Source of the DNA: Nitrospirota bacterium
GTDB lineage: Bacteria; Nitrospirota; Thermodesulfovibrionia; Thermodesulfovibrionales; Magnetobacteriaceae
DNA: 20,030 bases
Reading direction: 5' to 3'
Assembly: GCA_015233485.1 (NCBI GenBank)
Contig: JADFXO010000036.1
Coordinates: forward strand, 1-20,030
Shown: positions 9,408 through 17,195 of the stretch, piece by piece
Layout: each line of letters starts with the position of its first letter
Position numbering within the stretch: position 1 is the first letter of the stretch
Translations under genes and position numbers: made by a program
Notes under the pieces: model-generated
Database searches by the model: none
The model's input: only the letters and a program-made list of their open reading frames with translations
What the model was told of the DNA's origin: nothing

Positions 9408-12400
9408 ATGGGATGTAAGCAAAACGAAACCCAAGGGTATGATATTTTTGAGAAAAAGGTAGGGAATAAGGATTTTGCCTTAAAGCAGTTTGTTGATAAT
9501 GGATTTAGGATCCCGAACGAAAGAGATATTATTCCCTATAGAGGCGCTGCTGTGGTTAAAGATGAGGGGCGTGTATCTCGTCTTGACGAGAGGTTAACAG
9601 CGCTATGGAACATGGATCACAAGGATAGCGATTGGGAGGCTAGTAGACTGTATCTTGAAAAAGAAATACAAGACGCCTCAAAGGTATTTTATCCATCGAG
9701 ACCTGAAGACTTGACCAACATAATATCAACATTTAAAAATAAGCTAGAATTTCTAAGAGAAAAGACAACATATTGCACTCTCGATGATTGGCAGGATTTG
9801 GCCAGAACAACAAAGGCTATGATGGAGTATGTTGTATCTCCGCATGATCCGCTGCACAGAGAAATAAATCAGGCAAATGCAGATGCCAAATCGATTCATC
9901 AGGATGTGTTAAAGGAGTTGTTTGATAAGGGTGTGTTCGCGGATGCCTATGACAACGAAGGCTATAAAATACGCAGCACGGATAACCTGATTACGGAAAG
10001 AACCATTCTTAATAGAGCTCAGTCTATAGACAAGATTAATAATAAGGCGGCTCAATATGTGGCTGATAAGGCTAATGAGACCTATAATAAAACAAAAACA
10101 TATCAGGCTAAAGCAAAGGAAGAATTTAAAAGTCTCATTAAAAAAATAAAAGACCACGACATCTTCTTTCAAAAGCAAGATGGGAAATACACCAATAATC
10201 TAATTGACAACTTCAAGCATGAATGGCACCTAAAGATTCAGAACCTGCAAGATGAGTATGAAAAAAAATATTCAAATGTGTTCATGATGCCTTATGGTGA
10301 GAAAGAGAAGTATGTGGAGAAGATTAATTCAGAGTTTGTTTCTGAATTAAAAAAGATAGCGGATTATCAATTATTTGATGACGAGAGATTAAGAAATCAC
10401 CTCGGAAAACATTTTGACGAACATCAGAATGAATCGACAAACAAGATGATTGCTTATCAGATGGCTATGGATGTAGCTGCGGAAGGAATTAAAAAGGTTG
10501 AATATACCGGTGAGGCGTATTCAACTTTTATGAACAACAATCACCCTGAATCAATATTTAATGGCGAGTCGGTGGGTAAGATAAACTTAAAATACACCCA
10601 GCTTATTCCCAAGGATAGGAAGATGTTTGAAAGCGATTATGAAAAGATAATTTCCGACCCAAAGACTAAGGCGGTTTATGATGCCTTTAAAAATCAAGCA
10701 GAATTATTTCATAAGTACAATGCCTATAAGGGAGGTGTCCTAAATGAGATAGGTCTAGCGCACCACCTCGATGAAGAGGGTTTCTTTACTTTAATGGGAG
10801 GCATGAAGGTGGGTAAGGTTTGGGATAAGATGAATAAAAGACTGTACACCAACTTACGAACCGATGAATTTGCCGGAGGACGAAGGGGTGATACTGACGT
10901 AAGAATCCATTCCGAAACAAATCCTCCAGATATCATGCTTGAGAAAAAGGTTCTTGAATTTGTTTCTAAAAACGGCAGAAAGCCGACCATGGAAGAGAAG
11001 GATAAGATGCTTCTCGACGTTATGGATGAGCATTCTAGGTTAGGAACGCATGATTTAGGTAAGTTATTTGAGCACATGTCCGACTTATCCATATCAGCAA
11101 ATGAGAGGGCCATAGCTTCTTGGCAGCAAAGGCTGGGAAGATACTTCTTGGGCACGGCGAAAGAGGTTGACGCAAAAGGTGAGAAACCTATGAGTGACGC
11201 TGCGAAGAAAACTATAGATGCTCATTTTGATAAATATTTTCAAAGAAACACAAAGAATGACATACAGCTAAAATACGGAACTTCCGCTCTTGGTATATTT
11301 TTTGGCGCAACGAAAGCGTCGGGGACAACGCTGCCCCAAGATGTTAAGGTATTCCAAAAGGAGTTTTCTAAATTAATTAAAAAAACAGGTGACGAGGGGG
11401 CTCAGAGAAGACTAAACGAGTACATAGAAAGCAGAAGACAGTACGCCACCCTGTCGGGATTGGTAAATAAAGCTAATTATATGCTTAGGTTGCGTGCGCT
11501 TGGATATGGAATTAAGACTATAGGGTTCGATATCCTAGCTCGGATAGCTAAGATGCATTCAATAGCTGCGGAGGGCGGTATTGTTAATGAAAAAAGCCTT
11601 ATGGGAGCCACTGTCGAAATGTTGGATACTTCTTTATACTTAATATCCGGCAAATCAATAACGGGAACGGGCAGAAAGTTGATAGATTTTCTTGAAAACT
11701 CAGGTCTCATGCATACATACAATCCAGAGTTAAACATAGACAATAAGTTTGTTCAAAATCTGACACCCATGGGTTTTCAGAGTGTAAAGGAAAAATACCT
11801 GCAATCCTTCTCCAGCGTCGCAGCAATGGAGGGTATCAAGATAAAGCAGAATGGAAAAGAGAGAAGCCTGTATAATGCGATAAAAGAGAATGGATTCAAG
11901 ATACCCGGAAATCTAACAGACTTGAATGGTAATCCGGTCATGAGGGATGGAACACTTGGTTCTTACTTCTCCCAAATACATCGCTCCAATAATGACATAC
12001 ATGCCTCTTACGATAAGGGTGCTGACCCTACATCGATGGACAATAACGAGGCTTATGCATGTATTATGGCACTAAAGCATTTTATGGTTAATACTCTACA
12101 ATATGCAGTTGGTGGCGATGTGTCTCGTTCGGATGGAAAAACACAAGCTTCTGTAAGGACAGGGTTTCAAAAGTTCTATGACAACAAAAGCCTCGGGCTC
12201 AACAACACCCAAAAGACACTTTTATTATTTGGAGATTTAAGCTTAAGAATGACCGGTGGTGTTTTGTCTAAAAATATAACCGGATTTGGATTTGAATCAC
12301 TTATCAAACCAGATGGAAACTTCACAGAGGGGCATGCAGCACGACTTAAATCATTTATGAGATTCATGTCCGGAGCTGTATTGATGGGAATAGCTTACAA

Positions 12401-12749
12401 GATGAGTCAGGATGAAGACAATGATAATGTAGTGTCCGATGTGTGCGAGTATTTTCTCAAAGGATACGTCAGATCATCAGGCTTAGATTATAATAAAAAG
12501 ATGGATTGGAGCAAGGCTTCCGAGATAACTATTCCGCAGGCTAATTTTGCAATAAAGAGAATATACAATCTACTGAAGGCATGCTACACCGATAACCAAA
12601 CATACCCTACCGGTAATTCAATAATTGATGATTATCTGACAGATTACAATAGCTATACCTCACCATTATTCAGAGAAGCAGCAAGATATAATGAAGATGT
12701 AAAAGAGGGCGTGAAGCAAAACAAAGAGGCTCTTAAGAAAGGAGATTAA
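9408..12749 (+). CDS. 1113-aa putative virion/ejection protein of phage
   Basis: The ATG follows the previous stop by one base (TAA-T-ATG), so translation is probably coupled. The N-terminal half (about 60-400) is highly charged and rich in Lys and Glu, with heptad-like stretches suggesting long helices or coiled coils. The C-terminal part is less charged, with a short hydrophobic stretch around 984-998 (M-R-F-M-S-G-A-V-L-M-G-I-A-Y). I recognise no catalytic motif. Position and size match the last of a set of giant structural or ejected proteins in crAss-like and related phages; that role is inference. The 3' end overlaps the convergent gene on the other strand by 17 bases, leaving no room for a conventional intergenic terminator. 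Confidence 0.7.
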   Translation: MGCKQNETQGYDIFEKKVGNKDFALKQFVDNGFRIPNERDIIPYRGAAVVKDEGRVSRLDERLTALWNMDHKDSDWEASRLYLEKEIQDASKVFYPSRPEDLTNIISTFKNKLEFLREKTTYCTLDDWQDLARTTKAMMEYVVSPHDPLHREINQANADAKSIHQDVLKELFDKGVFADAYDNEGYKIRSTDNLITERTILNRAQSIDKINNKAAQYVADKANETYNKTKTYQAKAKEEFKSLIKKIKDHDIFFQKQDGKYTNNLIDNFKHEWHLKIQNLQDEYEKKYSNVFMMPYGEKEKYVEKINSEFVSELKKIADYQLFDDERLRNHLGKHFDEHQNESTNKMIAYQMAMDVAAEGIKKVEYTGEAYSTFMNNNHPESIFNGESVGKINLKYTQLIPKDRKMFESDYEKIISDPKTKAVYDAFKNQAELFHKYNAYKGGVLNEIGLAHHLDEEGFFTLMGGMKVGKVWDKMNKRLYTNLRTDEFAGGRRGDTDVRIHSETNPPDIMLEKKVLEFVSKNGRKPTMEEKDKMLLDVMDEHSRLGTHDLGKLFEHMSDLSISANERAIASWQQRLGRYFLGTAKEVDAKGEKPMSDAAKKTIDAHFDKYFQRNTKNDIQLKYGTSALGIFFGATKASGTTLPQDVKVFQKEFSKLIKKTGDEGAQRRLNEYIESRRQYATLSGLVNKANYMLRLRALGYGIKTIGFDILARIAKMHSIAAEGGIVNEKSLMGATVEMLDTSLYLISGKSITGTGRKLIDFLENSGLMHTYNPELNIDNKFVQNLTPMGFQSVKEKYLQSFSSVAAMEGIKIKQNGKERSLYNAIKENGFKIPGNLTDLNGNPVMRDGTLGSYFSQIHRSNNDIHASYDKGADPTSMDNNEAYACIMALKHFMVNTLQYAVGGDVSRSDGKTQASVRTGFQKFYDNKSLGLNNTQKTLLLFGDLSLRMTGGVLSKNITGFGFESLIKPDGNFTEGHAARLKSFMRFMSGAVLMGIAYKMSQDEDNDNVVSDVCEYFLKGYVRSSGLDYNKKMDWSKASEITIPQANFAIKRIYNLLKACYTDNQTYPTGNSIIDDYLTDYNSYTSPLFREAARYNEDVKEGVKQNKEALKKGD

Positions 12750-13032
12750 CATCATAGACGATTTCTTTTCCCAGAGACCTTGCAAAATTAATCTCCCTAT
12801 CGGCTCCTGGAGAATAACCCGGAAGCCTTAATACCACATCACACAATTTAATGTATTGGAAACATATCTCCATCCACTCCTCATAATGATGAGGATATTT
12901 CTTATCCACGTAGTGAAATAGAAGTGGAGCTATGGGTGTGTGCAAAGTCATCAAAGAATTAAAGGCGTCGATTTGTTTTTCAACGCCTTCTTCTGGGTTT
13001 GAGCTGTAGGGAGAGGCTATGTAAACTATCAT
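12733..13032 (-). CDS. Nucleoside 2-deoxyribosyltransferase-like (DUF4406-type) protein, 99 aa
   Basis: The ATG at 13032 overlaps the upstream TGA as ATGA, so I prefer it to the TTG at 13038. The protein begins with a beta strand and A-S-P-Y-S (M-I-V-Y-I-A-S-P-Y-S) and later has C-D-V-V-L-R-L-P-G-Y-S-x-G-A-D-R-E-I-x-x-A-x-x-x-G-K. This pattern belongs to the small Rossmann-like nucleoside 2-deoxyribosyltransferase/DUF4406 group common in phages. In true transferases the Glu of this second motif is the nucleophile, here in D-R-E-I. A role in nucleotide salvage or modified-nucleotide metabolism is possible, but many DUF4406 members have no proven activity. It is the last gene of the leftward operon. 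Confidence 0.7.
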   Translation of the reverse strand: MIVYIASPYSSNPEEGVEKQIDAFNSLMTLHTPIAPLLFHYVDKKYPHHYEEWMEICFQYIKLCDVVLRLPGYSPGADREINFARSLGKEIVYDVNLLS

Positions 13033-13223
13033 GTCCAATAGTTTAAGCAGTCATTTTCCCATGCTAATCGGTAGTGCATGTCGCAAAGGTCAGCTCCCGA
13101 GTAAAATGTTGTGGCTAACTTATTGCACTTAGCGCAAACCTTAATTTTCCTTGAATTATTCTTACCGTAGTTTTTAATCCTTAAATCTTCGGAATATATT
13201 TGCGTGTACTTTTCGATATTCAT
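13029..13223 (-). CDS. Small zinc-finger-like protein, 64 aa
   Basis: The protein has C-A-K-C (C30, C33) and, 13 residues on, C-D-M-H (C47, H50). This CxxC/CxxH arrangement suits a single structural zinc site of the treble-clef or zinc-ribbon kind. It is basic before the finger (K-N-N-S-R-K-I-K-V), compatible with nucleic acid binding. The ATGA overlap with the downstream deoxyribosyltransferase-like gene implies co-translation. I do not recognise a specific family. Confidence 0.65.
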   Translation of the reverse strand: MNIEKYTQIYSEDLRIKNYGKNNSRKIKVCAKCNKLATTFYSGADLCDMHYRLAWENDCLNYWT

Positions 13224-13303
13224 AAAAATAAGTATTGATAATTAAGTGTTTCAAATTCCGCTACATGCGGTTACCTGCAAAACGTTAATACTATATATTA
13301 GGT
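13224..13303. other. Short intergenic region in the leftward operon
   Basis: These 80 bases separate the 134-aa gene from the zinc-finger gene. They hold a short inverted repeat, CCGC-TACAT-GCGG (13258-13270), with only four base pairs and no U-tract. I see no convincing TAnnTTTG promoter on the minus strand. It is probably just a 5' leader. Confidence 0.4.
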
Positions 13304-13708
13304 CTAGGCAACCACATACTCACTTTCATTTACCACAAAGGCATAGAGAGACTCCTTCCCGTTATCTGATAAGTATATTGGTTTGTCCAGCATTTTTATG
13401 TTATGATAGTCTTTGGGTACAAATAAGAACTTGCTTTCTGGCCAAGTTATCTTTCTAACCCTTCCCTTATTGTGCAAACACATGTATGCTTCAGCCGATG
13501 TAATCTTTTCCGGCTTCTCATATAGCACCAAAAACACCTTAACATCATCACAGTAGGCGTATTGTTTACGCATTACCTCAACACTAGCCCTATTTTCACA
13601 GAGCATAGAAATATTTGATGTTTCATACTTGAAGTGAGGCGTATCTCTTAATCCTTCACGAGTACACTCCTTTGAGTGTTGTATCGTAGCTTTTTTAATT
13701 TCAATCAT
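13304..13708 (-). CDS. Hypothetical phage protein, 134 aa
   Basis: An intact minus-strand ORF starting with ATG and M-I-E-I-K-K-A, 12 bases after the stop of the 95-aa gene. No family is recognised and there is no signal peptide or membrane segment. The composition is that of a soluble alpha/beta protein: beta-like V-K-V-F-L-V-L-Y in the middle and K-F-L-F-V-P-K-D-Y further on. Its orientation and tight packing with neighbours support it being real. Confidence 0.6.
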   Translation of the reverse strand: MIEIKKATIQHSKECTREGLRDTPHFKYETSNISMLCENRASVEVMRKQYAYCDDVKVFLVLYEKPEKITSAEAYMCLHNKGRVRKITWPESKFLFVPKDYHNIKMLDKPIYLSDNGKESLYAFVVNESEYVVA

Positions 13709-13720
13709 AAGGCAAAAATA

Positions 13721-14008
13721 TTACTTTGTCATATCTTTTGCAAACTTATAGACTATTTTATGAAGTGGCTCGAAATTGTTTCCTATTTCACCAGATTTCT
13801 CAACACCCACAGAATTGGTTAGGGATCGAAGTATTGATGAGTGGTCGTCATTCATTCTTTTCAAGCCATTTAGCTGCATTTCAGGACACAGGGCACCTAA
13901 GTCAGAGATAAATGCTGTTTGGGTATCAGAAAGCGCTAGAATAGCTGTTATTAAGGTTCTGGCTCTTACTGCATCCGATGTGTTTGATTTGAGTTCTTGT
14001 ATTGTCAT
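13721..14008 (-). CDS. Hypothetical phage protein, 95 aa
   Basis: An intact minus-strand ORF with an ATG preceded by an A-rich leader, as is common for Bacteroidota translation starts. It is mostly helical in composition, with no Cys-rich or catalytic motif that I recognise. It lies immediately downstream (in transcription) of the attC-like element at 14045-14197, so its leader is now directly fused to inserted DNA. It was probably adjacent to the 138-aa gene before that insertion (inference). Confidence 0.6.
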   Translation of the reverse strand: MTIQELKSNTSDAVRARTLITAILALSDTQTAFISDLGALCPEMQLNGLKRMNDDHSSILRSLTNSVGVEKSGEIGNNFEPLHKIVYKFAKDMTK

Positions 14009-14044
14009 TTTATTTCTATTTTTAAGTTATTACAAAAGCCGTTT

Positions 14045-14197
14045 GCTAAAAAGTGTATGAGTAGTATTGCCAACCAACGCTCTTCCCATTGAGCGAGTAT
14101 TCCATGTCCTCGCAGTTCTTCGTCACCCAATTGATGTACACTCATCAGGGCTTCACCTACATCGTGGCAACACATACTCATACACTAAATGTTATGC
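14045..14197 (-). repeat. attC-like recombination site A, downstream of the HAD-like gene
   Basis: On the minus strand this begins with GCATAAC (14197-14191), 18 bases after the HAD-like stop codon. It folds as a long imperfect hairpin. The outer arms AGTGTATGAGTA (14052-14063, + strand) and TACTCATACACT (14175-14186) are perfect 12-base complements, and the inner arms TTGCCA (14067-14072) and TGGCAA (14165-14170) also pair. The roughly 90 bases between the inner arms form smaller hairpins, including a CGCTC/GAGCG pair. Position after a gene, orientation and fold match integron attC sites. The far end reads TTTTAGC instead of the expected GTTRRRY, so the site may be decayed. Confidence 0.55.
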
Positions 14198-14215
14198 ACA
14201 AGCAAAGAAACGGCA

Positions 14216-14980
14216 TCACTTCGATTTGAGTGAAAAATATTTAATTTGCTTATTTTCATAAATATATGTTTGAATACCAAATAACCAAGCAAATTCTAAA
14301 TATTCTTTTTCGTTGTCAATATAAAATACACAGTCATTCTTTTGATTTAATTCAATAAGTTTAGATATTTTCTTTATTTTCCCTTTGCATGAGTTTATCT
14401 TATTTGGTAATGCTAAATTTCTAACTTCAAACCAACTACTTTTTATTTCTGGGTTTGCAGAACATATTTCTGTTTTACATCTATCAATGCAAAGTTTATA
14501 TAATTCATAAAATGAACTTTCGGTAACAACACCATCAAAATCCAAAGCAATAACACAATTCAATCCATTATAAAGTTGTATTGTTGGAAAAAAAAATCTA
14601 TCCCTGTCTGCTTTTACTATTTCATTAATATTATTAATATACTCTCTACTAAAATAATGCACCTTTCTCAATCTATTTGTCATATATTTCATATAATCAA
14701 ATAAACTCCAACCTATTTCATCCAAATATTTTTGAATATCAATGGTTTTTCTTACAAATACCTCAGTAAAAATATGTTTAATATGTATTACTTCCCGTCT
14801 TACTGCTAATGTTTTGCAAAATCCATATTTTTCTACATCTTGTGGAATATCGGTTAAATATGCCAGTGCATAACACTCGCTATACGCAAGCGGGGGTGTA
14901 GTGCTATTTTGTAAGTCAGTCATTCTATTGTCATTTATTGTATTTTGATAGTGAGTAGTTCCAATACCGCCACTACTCAT
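14216..14980 (-). CDS. HAD-superfamily-like hydrolase carried on a cassette-like insert
   Basis: The C-terminal half shows a HAD-type core: V-I-A-L-D-F-D-G-V-V with D147 and D149 (numbering from the ATG at 14980), a Lys-rich helix K-G-K-I-K-K that could supply the motif III lysine, and V-F-Y-I-D-N-E-K-E-Y-L-E-F-A with a following G-I-Q-T-Y-I-Y strand. The usual second Asp of motif IV is Asn here. Residues 40-140 are not recognised. The first 38 codons lie inside the attC-like element at 14868-14997, and between that element and residue 97 there is no in-frame ATG, GTG or TTG. The true start is therefore uncertain: M20 inside the element, M97, or a non-standard codon. It is flanked by attC-like elements in its own orientation, whereas adjacent phage genes overlap tightly. 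Substrate unknown. Confidence 0.6.
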   Translation of the reverse strand: MSSGGIGTTHYQNTINDNRMTDLQNSTTPPLAYSECYALAYLTDIPQDVEKYGFCKTLAVRREVIHIKHIFTEVFVRKTIDIQKYLDEIGWSLFDYMKYMTNRLRKVHYFSREYINNINEIVKADRDRFFFPTIQLYNGLNCVIALDFDGVVTESSFYELYKLCIDRCKTEICSANPEIKSSWFEVRNLALPNKINSCKGKIKKISKLIELNQKNDCVFYIDNEKEYLEFAWLFGIQTYIYENKQIKYFSLKSK

Positions 14981-14997
14981 AACGGAAATCGTTATGA
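14868..14997 (-). repeat. attC-like recombination site C, upstream of the HAD-like gene
   Basis: Read on the minus strand it starts TCATAAC (14997-14991), overlapping the stop codon of the 138-aa gene, and ends with GTTATGC (14874-14868), a near match to the integron core GTTRRRY. Internal arms resembling those of the other two elements pair imperfectly: GTTATGAGTAG with GGCGG near the left, CCCCCGC with GCTATACGC near the right. A local perfect inverted repeat, TCATAACG-GAAAT-CGTTATGA on the + strand (14977-14997), is nested at one end, and TGAGTAGT/ACTACTCA pairs inside. Orientation is the same as elements A and B. Individually it is weaker than B; the shared design makes it credible. Confidence 0.45.
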
Positions 14998-15408
14998 CAG
15001 CTTTTCAATTTTAACGATATACTCATCGGCCACAAATCTGTTCATTTGCGTGTAGTAGTGTTCAACTCCTTTATTATTACAATGCTTGAAGCAATCAACA
15101 CTTTCAGTTTCTCCGTCAAACTCATACGTCACTTTGTATTGATTGTCTGGGTTGAATCTATCGTAGAACCAAACTACATCTTCTACCTTCTCTTCCATTC
15201 CTTGCTTAAAAGAGTAATTGCACTGTATCCAATCGAACAGTCTCGCTCTTTCGTTCATGGTTAATTCGTGGTAGTGTTCATTAATAACCCTTTGCCAGAA
15301 CATAGTTCGTGCTATGGGAACTTGGGGGATGCAGGATTCCACCAAGAAGCTAAACTCAAAAAAGTCTATTTTGAATCGACTCGTGTAGGGGTCTTTATTT
15401 TTTTTCAT
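14992..15408 (-). CDS. Hypothetical phage protein, 138 aa
   Basis: The ATG overlaps the stop of the 235-aa gene as ATGA. The protein starts with basic M-K-K-N-K-D-P-Y and is acidic and aromatic-rich later (W-F-Y-D-R-F-N-P-D). It resembles short hypothetical proteins I associate with Bacteroidota phages, but I cannot name a family or function. Its stop codon lies inside the first repeat of attC-like element C. The insertion therefore begins exactly at its end, or has replaced its last codons. Confidence 0.65.
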   Translation of the reverse strand: MKKNKDPYTSRFKIDFFEFSFLVESCIPQVPIARTMFWQRVINEHYHELTMNERARLFDWIQCNYSFKQGMEEKVEDVVWFYDRFNPDNQYKVTYEFDGETESVDCFKHCNNKGVEHYYTQMNRFVADEYIVKIEKLS

Positions 15409-16112
15409 AATGACTCCTTTCCGAATGGCAACCAGATTATACCGTCAGAGCTGCGTTTTAACCCAAATGCTTCTTTAAACGTTATGTAAACTAAGTCCTC
15501 AGGGTCTCCATATACAATTCCCCCTGTTCCCAACATCCATGATAACTCAAAATTTGAGCTACCTTTTACTTTCCATGATAAATCTATCTCAGTATGAGTG
15601 GTAAATGGAATATATTGTTTTTCTTGTACAGGTCGCCAAAAAGCATAGAAACCACTATAACAACATCCGTTCTCAAAGCTTACTAATTGCGTGGTTGCAA
15701 GGCATCTACCAATACACTGCAATATGAGGTATGCTTTATTCCAATTCCGACCATTATCACTTACCTCAACTATTGGGAACTTAGCGCGTTCAGCAATAAT
15801 TTCTTCGTCAGTAAGTCGCTTAACAGATTGTTGTTTTGACAATTCTTTACAAGAAGCACTTGTTTGTACGGTAGATTCATCGAGTTTAAGCCACTTGCGC
15901 ATTGATTTGACCGTCACATCTTCCCCACAAGAAAATGGACACTTATCTTCAGTACACCGCAACCCTACACAAGCTGTAAATTCAAGAGCATTAGCAATAC
16001 CACAACCATAATCTTTCAACTTACTTGCATCAAATTCAGGATGCTGCGTTATAAGCTCAGAGCGATTTTTTTTTACCGCTCTTGTGATTAGATTTCCATT
16101 TTCTTCTTTCAT
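15405..16112 (-). CDS. Cysteine-rich hypothetical phage protein, 235 aa
   Basis: The N-terminal third carries five cysteines at 37, 48, 53, 58 and 62 (C-x10-C-x4-C-x4-C-x3-C), suggestive of a bound zinc or an iron-sulfur cluster; further cysteines occur at about 90-155. The C-terminal half has several Trp and Gly residues and looks beta-rich. I recognise no family. Start and stop are tightly packed: it begins 9 bases after the 136-aa gene stop and overlaps the 138-aa gene by ATGA. The ferritin two genes upstream makes an iron-related cofactor worth considering, but that is only contextual. Confidence 0.6.
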   Translation of the reverse strand: MKEENGNLITRAVKKNRSELITQHPEFDASKLKDYGCGIANALEFTACVGLRCTEDKCPFSCGEDVTVKSMRKWLKLDESTVQTSASCKELSKQQSVKRLTDEEIIAERAKFPIVEVSDNGRNWNKAYLILQCIGRCLATTQLVSFENGCCYSGFYAFWRPVQEKQYIPFTTHTEIDLSWKVKGSSNFELSWMLGTGGIVYGDPEDLVYITFKEAFGLKRSSDGIIWLPFGKESL

Positions 16113-16121
16113 AATATTTTA

Positions 16122-16532
16122 TTATTTGCAAATAGTTTCTCTATAGGAGATATTTTTACGAAAATCTATTTCGGACTCATTTCTAAGTTGAATAGCTTTT
16201 TTGAACAACCAATCACTCAAGGTGCATGATAACCATTCTATCTTTTTCTTGCTATCCATGCCTATTATATAGGCGTCAAAGTTTATAGCTATATTCTTAG
16301 CTGTTGTTTCTGAGATAGCCATGGGTATGACTTCATTTTCTATGCATAACACAGTCCCCGAACATTTCTCGCCCGAACCATCGATAGTTTTAAATCCAAC
16401 AGAAATAAGATACTCGGGGTCTGTGACTACGTACAAATCATCATACTCTGAATTATTCTCTTTTTCAAGTACGGATTTGATTTTATTAAGCAAGCTGTTT
16501 GATGTATTCGTCGAATCCAAGAAGGTCTCCAT
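16122..16532 (-). CDS. Hypothetical phage protein, 136 aa
   Basis: The ATG at 16532 lies inside the 3' end of the ferritin gene (47-base overlap in another frame). An in-frame TTG at 16493, overlapping the ferritin stop by only 8 bases, is an alternative start that would remove 13 residues. The middle of the protein is beta-rich and no catalytic motif is recognised. Orientation and operon packing support expression with ferritin. Confidence 0.6.
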   Translation of the reverse strand: METFLDSTNTSNSLLNKIKSVLEKENNSEYDDLYVVTDPEYLISVGFKTIDGSGEKCSGTVLCIENEVIPMAISETTAKNIAINFDAYIIGMDSKKKIEWLSCTLSDWLFKKAIQLRNESEIDFRKNISYRETICK

Positions 16533-16944
16533 TTTCTTTAGCTATTAGGCATTTTTTGTAATTAATAGTCGCTTCATCAACTCCATCGATTTGTTCCTTT
16601 ATCATTTCATCAAGGAAACTTTCGGCAGCCTCATCCCCCGAGTCGATAGACGTCTTTGATAAGGCGACTAAATTTGCCATAACCTCTATCTCTAAGTCCA
16701 TGATATTACTGAAAATATCAGCTAACTCCTCGCCTTCGATGGTAAATTTTATTTCCGGCTGTTCAAGGATGCGTCCTCTCTTGTTGATGAATTTAACAAC
16801 TTTTCTTGCGTGATGAGACTCTTCTTTGGACATTTCCAAAAAGTATTTTGCACATCCGTTATATCCCAAGTTATGGGCTTTGTTTGAGGCGTCGAGATAT
16901 AATATCGAAGCCTCCATTTCTTTTAGATAATGTTTATTTAGCAT
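16486..16944 (-). CDS. Phage-encoded ferritin, 152 aa
   Basis: A non-heme ferritin-like four-helix protein, slightly shorter than E. coli FtnA (about 165 aa). The first helix has L-K-E-M-E-A-S-I-L-Y with E9 at the position of FtnA E17. The second ends K-E-E-S-H-H with E42 and H45 at the spacing of FtnA E50 and H53. The third has E85 near the FtnA E94 position, and helix four has K-E-Q with Q118 near Q127. Most ferroxidase ligands therefore seem present; the extra FtnA E130 appears to be Gly. Predicted role: binding and oxidising Fe(II), possibly storing it in a cage. It overlaps the upstream 85-aa gene by seven bases and sits in a phage operon, an unusual location for a ferritin. Confidence 0.8.
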   Translation of the reverse strand: MLNKHYLKEMEASILYLDASNKAHNLGYNGCAKYFLEMSKEESHHARKVVKFINKRGRILEQPEIKFTIEGEELADIFSNIMDLEIEVMANLVALSKTSIDSGDEAAESFLDEMIKEQIDGVDEATINYKKCLIAKENGDLLGFDEYIKQLA

Positions 16945-17195
16945 GATTTGTGAATTTTATAATGATTTAATCTATCCAGAGCCGCTTCCCACAGCCACCG
17001 TTTCATATTTCGTTCGAGACACACCTTAATATATGAGATATGAGTTTTTACAAATATGGCTTGGTTATTTATTTTAAGCGTTCTGTCTTCTATTTTACCG
17101 GTTATTCCCTTTTCTTTATATCTTATAACAATCGGCTCGGGGGGAAATATCTTCCCCTCAAACCAATTAAAGAATTTCTGCTGTTCTGGAGTCAC
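16938..17195 (-). CDS. Hypothetical phage protein, 85 aa
   Basis: Begins with GTG overlapping the TAG stop of the SSB-like gene (TAGTG) and ends overlapping the ferritin start. The protein is basic (pI clearly above neutral by eye) with several Trp residues, W-F-E-G-K near the N-terminus and R-W-L-W near the C-terminus. No family recognised. The position between SSB-like and ferritin genes gives no clear functional hint. Confidence 0.6.
   Translation of the reverse strand: MTPEQQKFFNWFEGKIFPPEPIVIRYKEKGITGKIEDRTLKINNQAIFVKTHISYIKVCLERNMKRWLWEAALDRLNHYKIHKSC

Noticed and set aside
12733..12749. Bidirectional terminator at the convergence of the giant + strand operon and the leftward operon
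   Set aside because: The two genes overlap by 17 bases and no GC-rich hairpin with T-runs is visible there.
13258..13270. CCGC/GCGG hairpin in the 13224-13303 gap
   Set aside because: Four base pairs with no following T-run; likely chance.
14067..14261. 64-codon + strand frame across the attC-like element A
   Set aside because: It is composed mainly of palindrome and the antisense of the HAD-like gene end, with no protein-like character or start context.
14977..14997. TCATAACG-GAAAT-CGTTATGA perfect inverted repeat as a transcription terminator of the 138-aa gene
   Set aside because: It has only eight AT-rich pairs and no U-tract on the minus strand. It is better explained as the outer part of attC-like element C.
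16321..16548. 75-codon + strand frame antisense to the 136-aa gene
   Set aside because: Shadow frame of a better-supported minus-strand gene.
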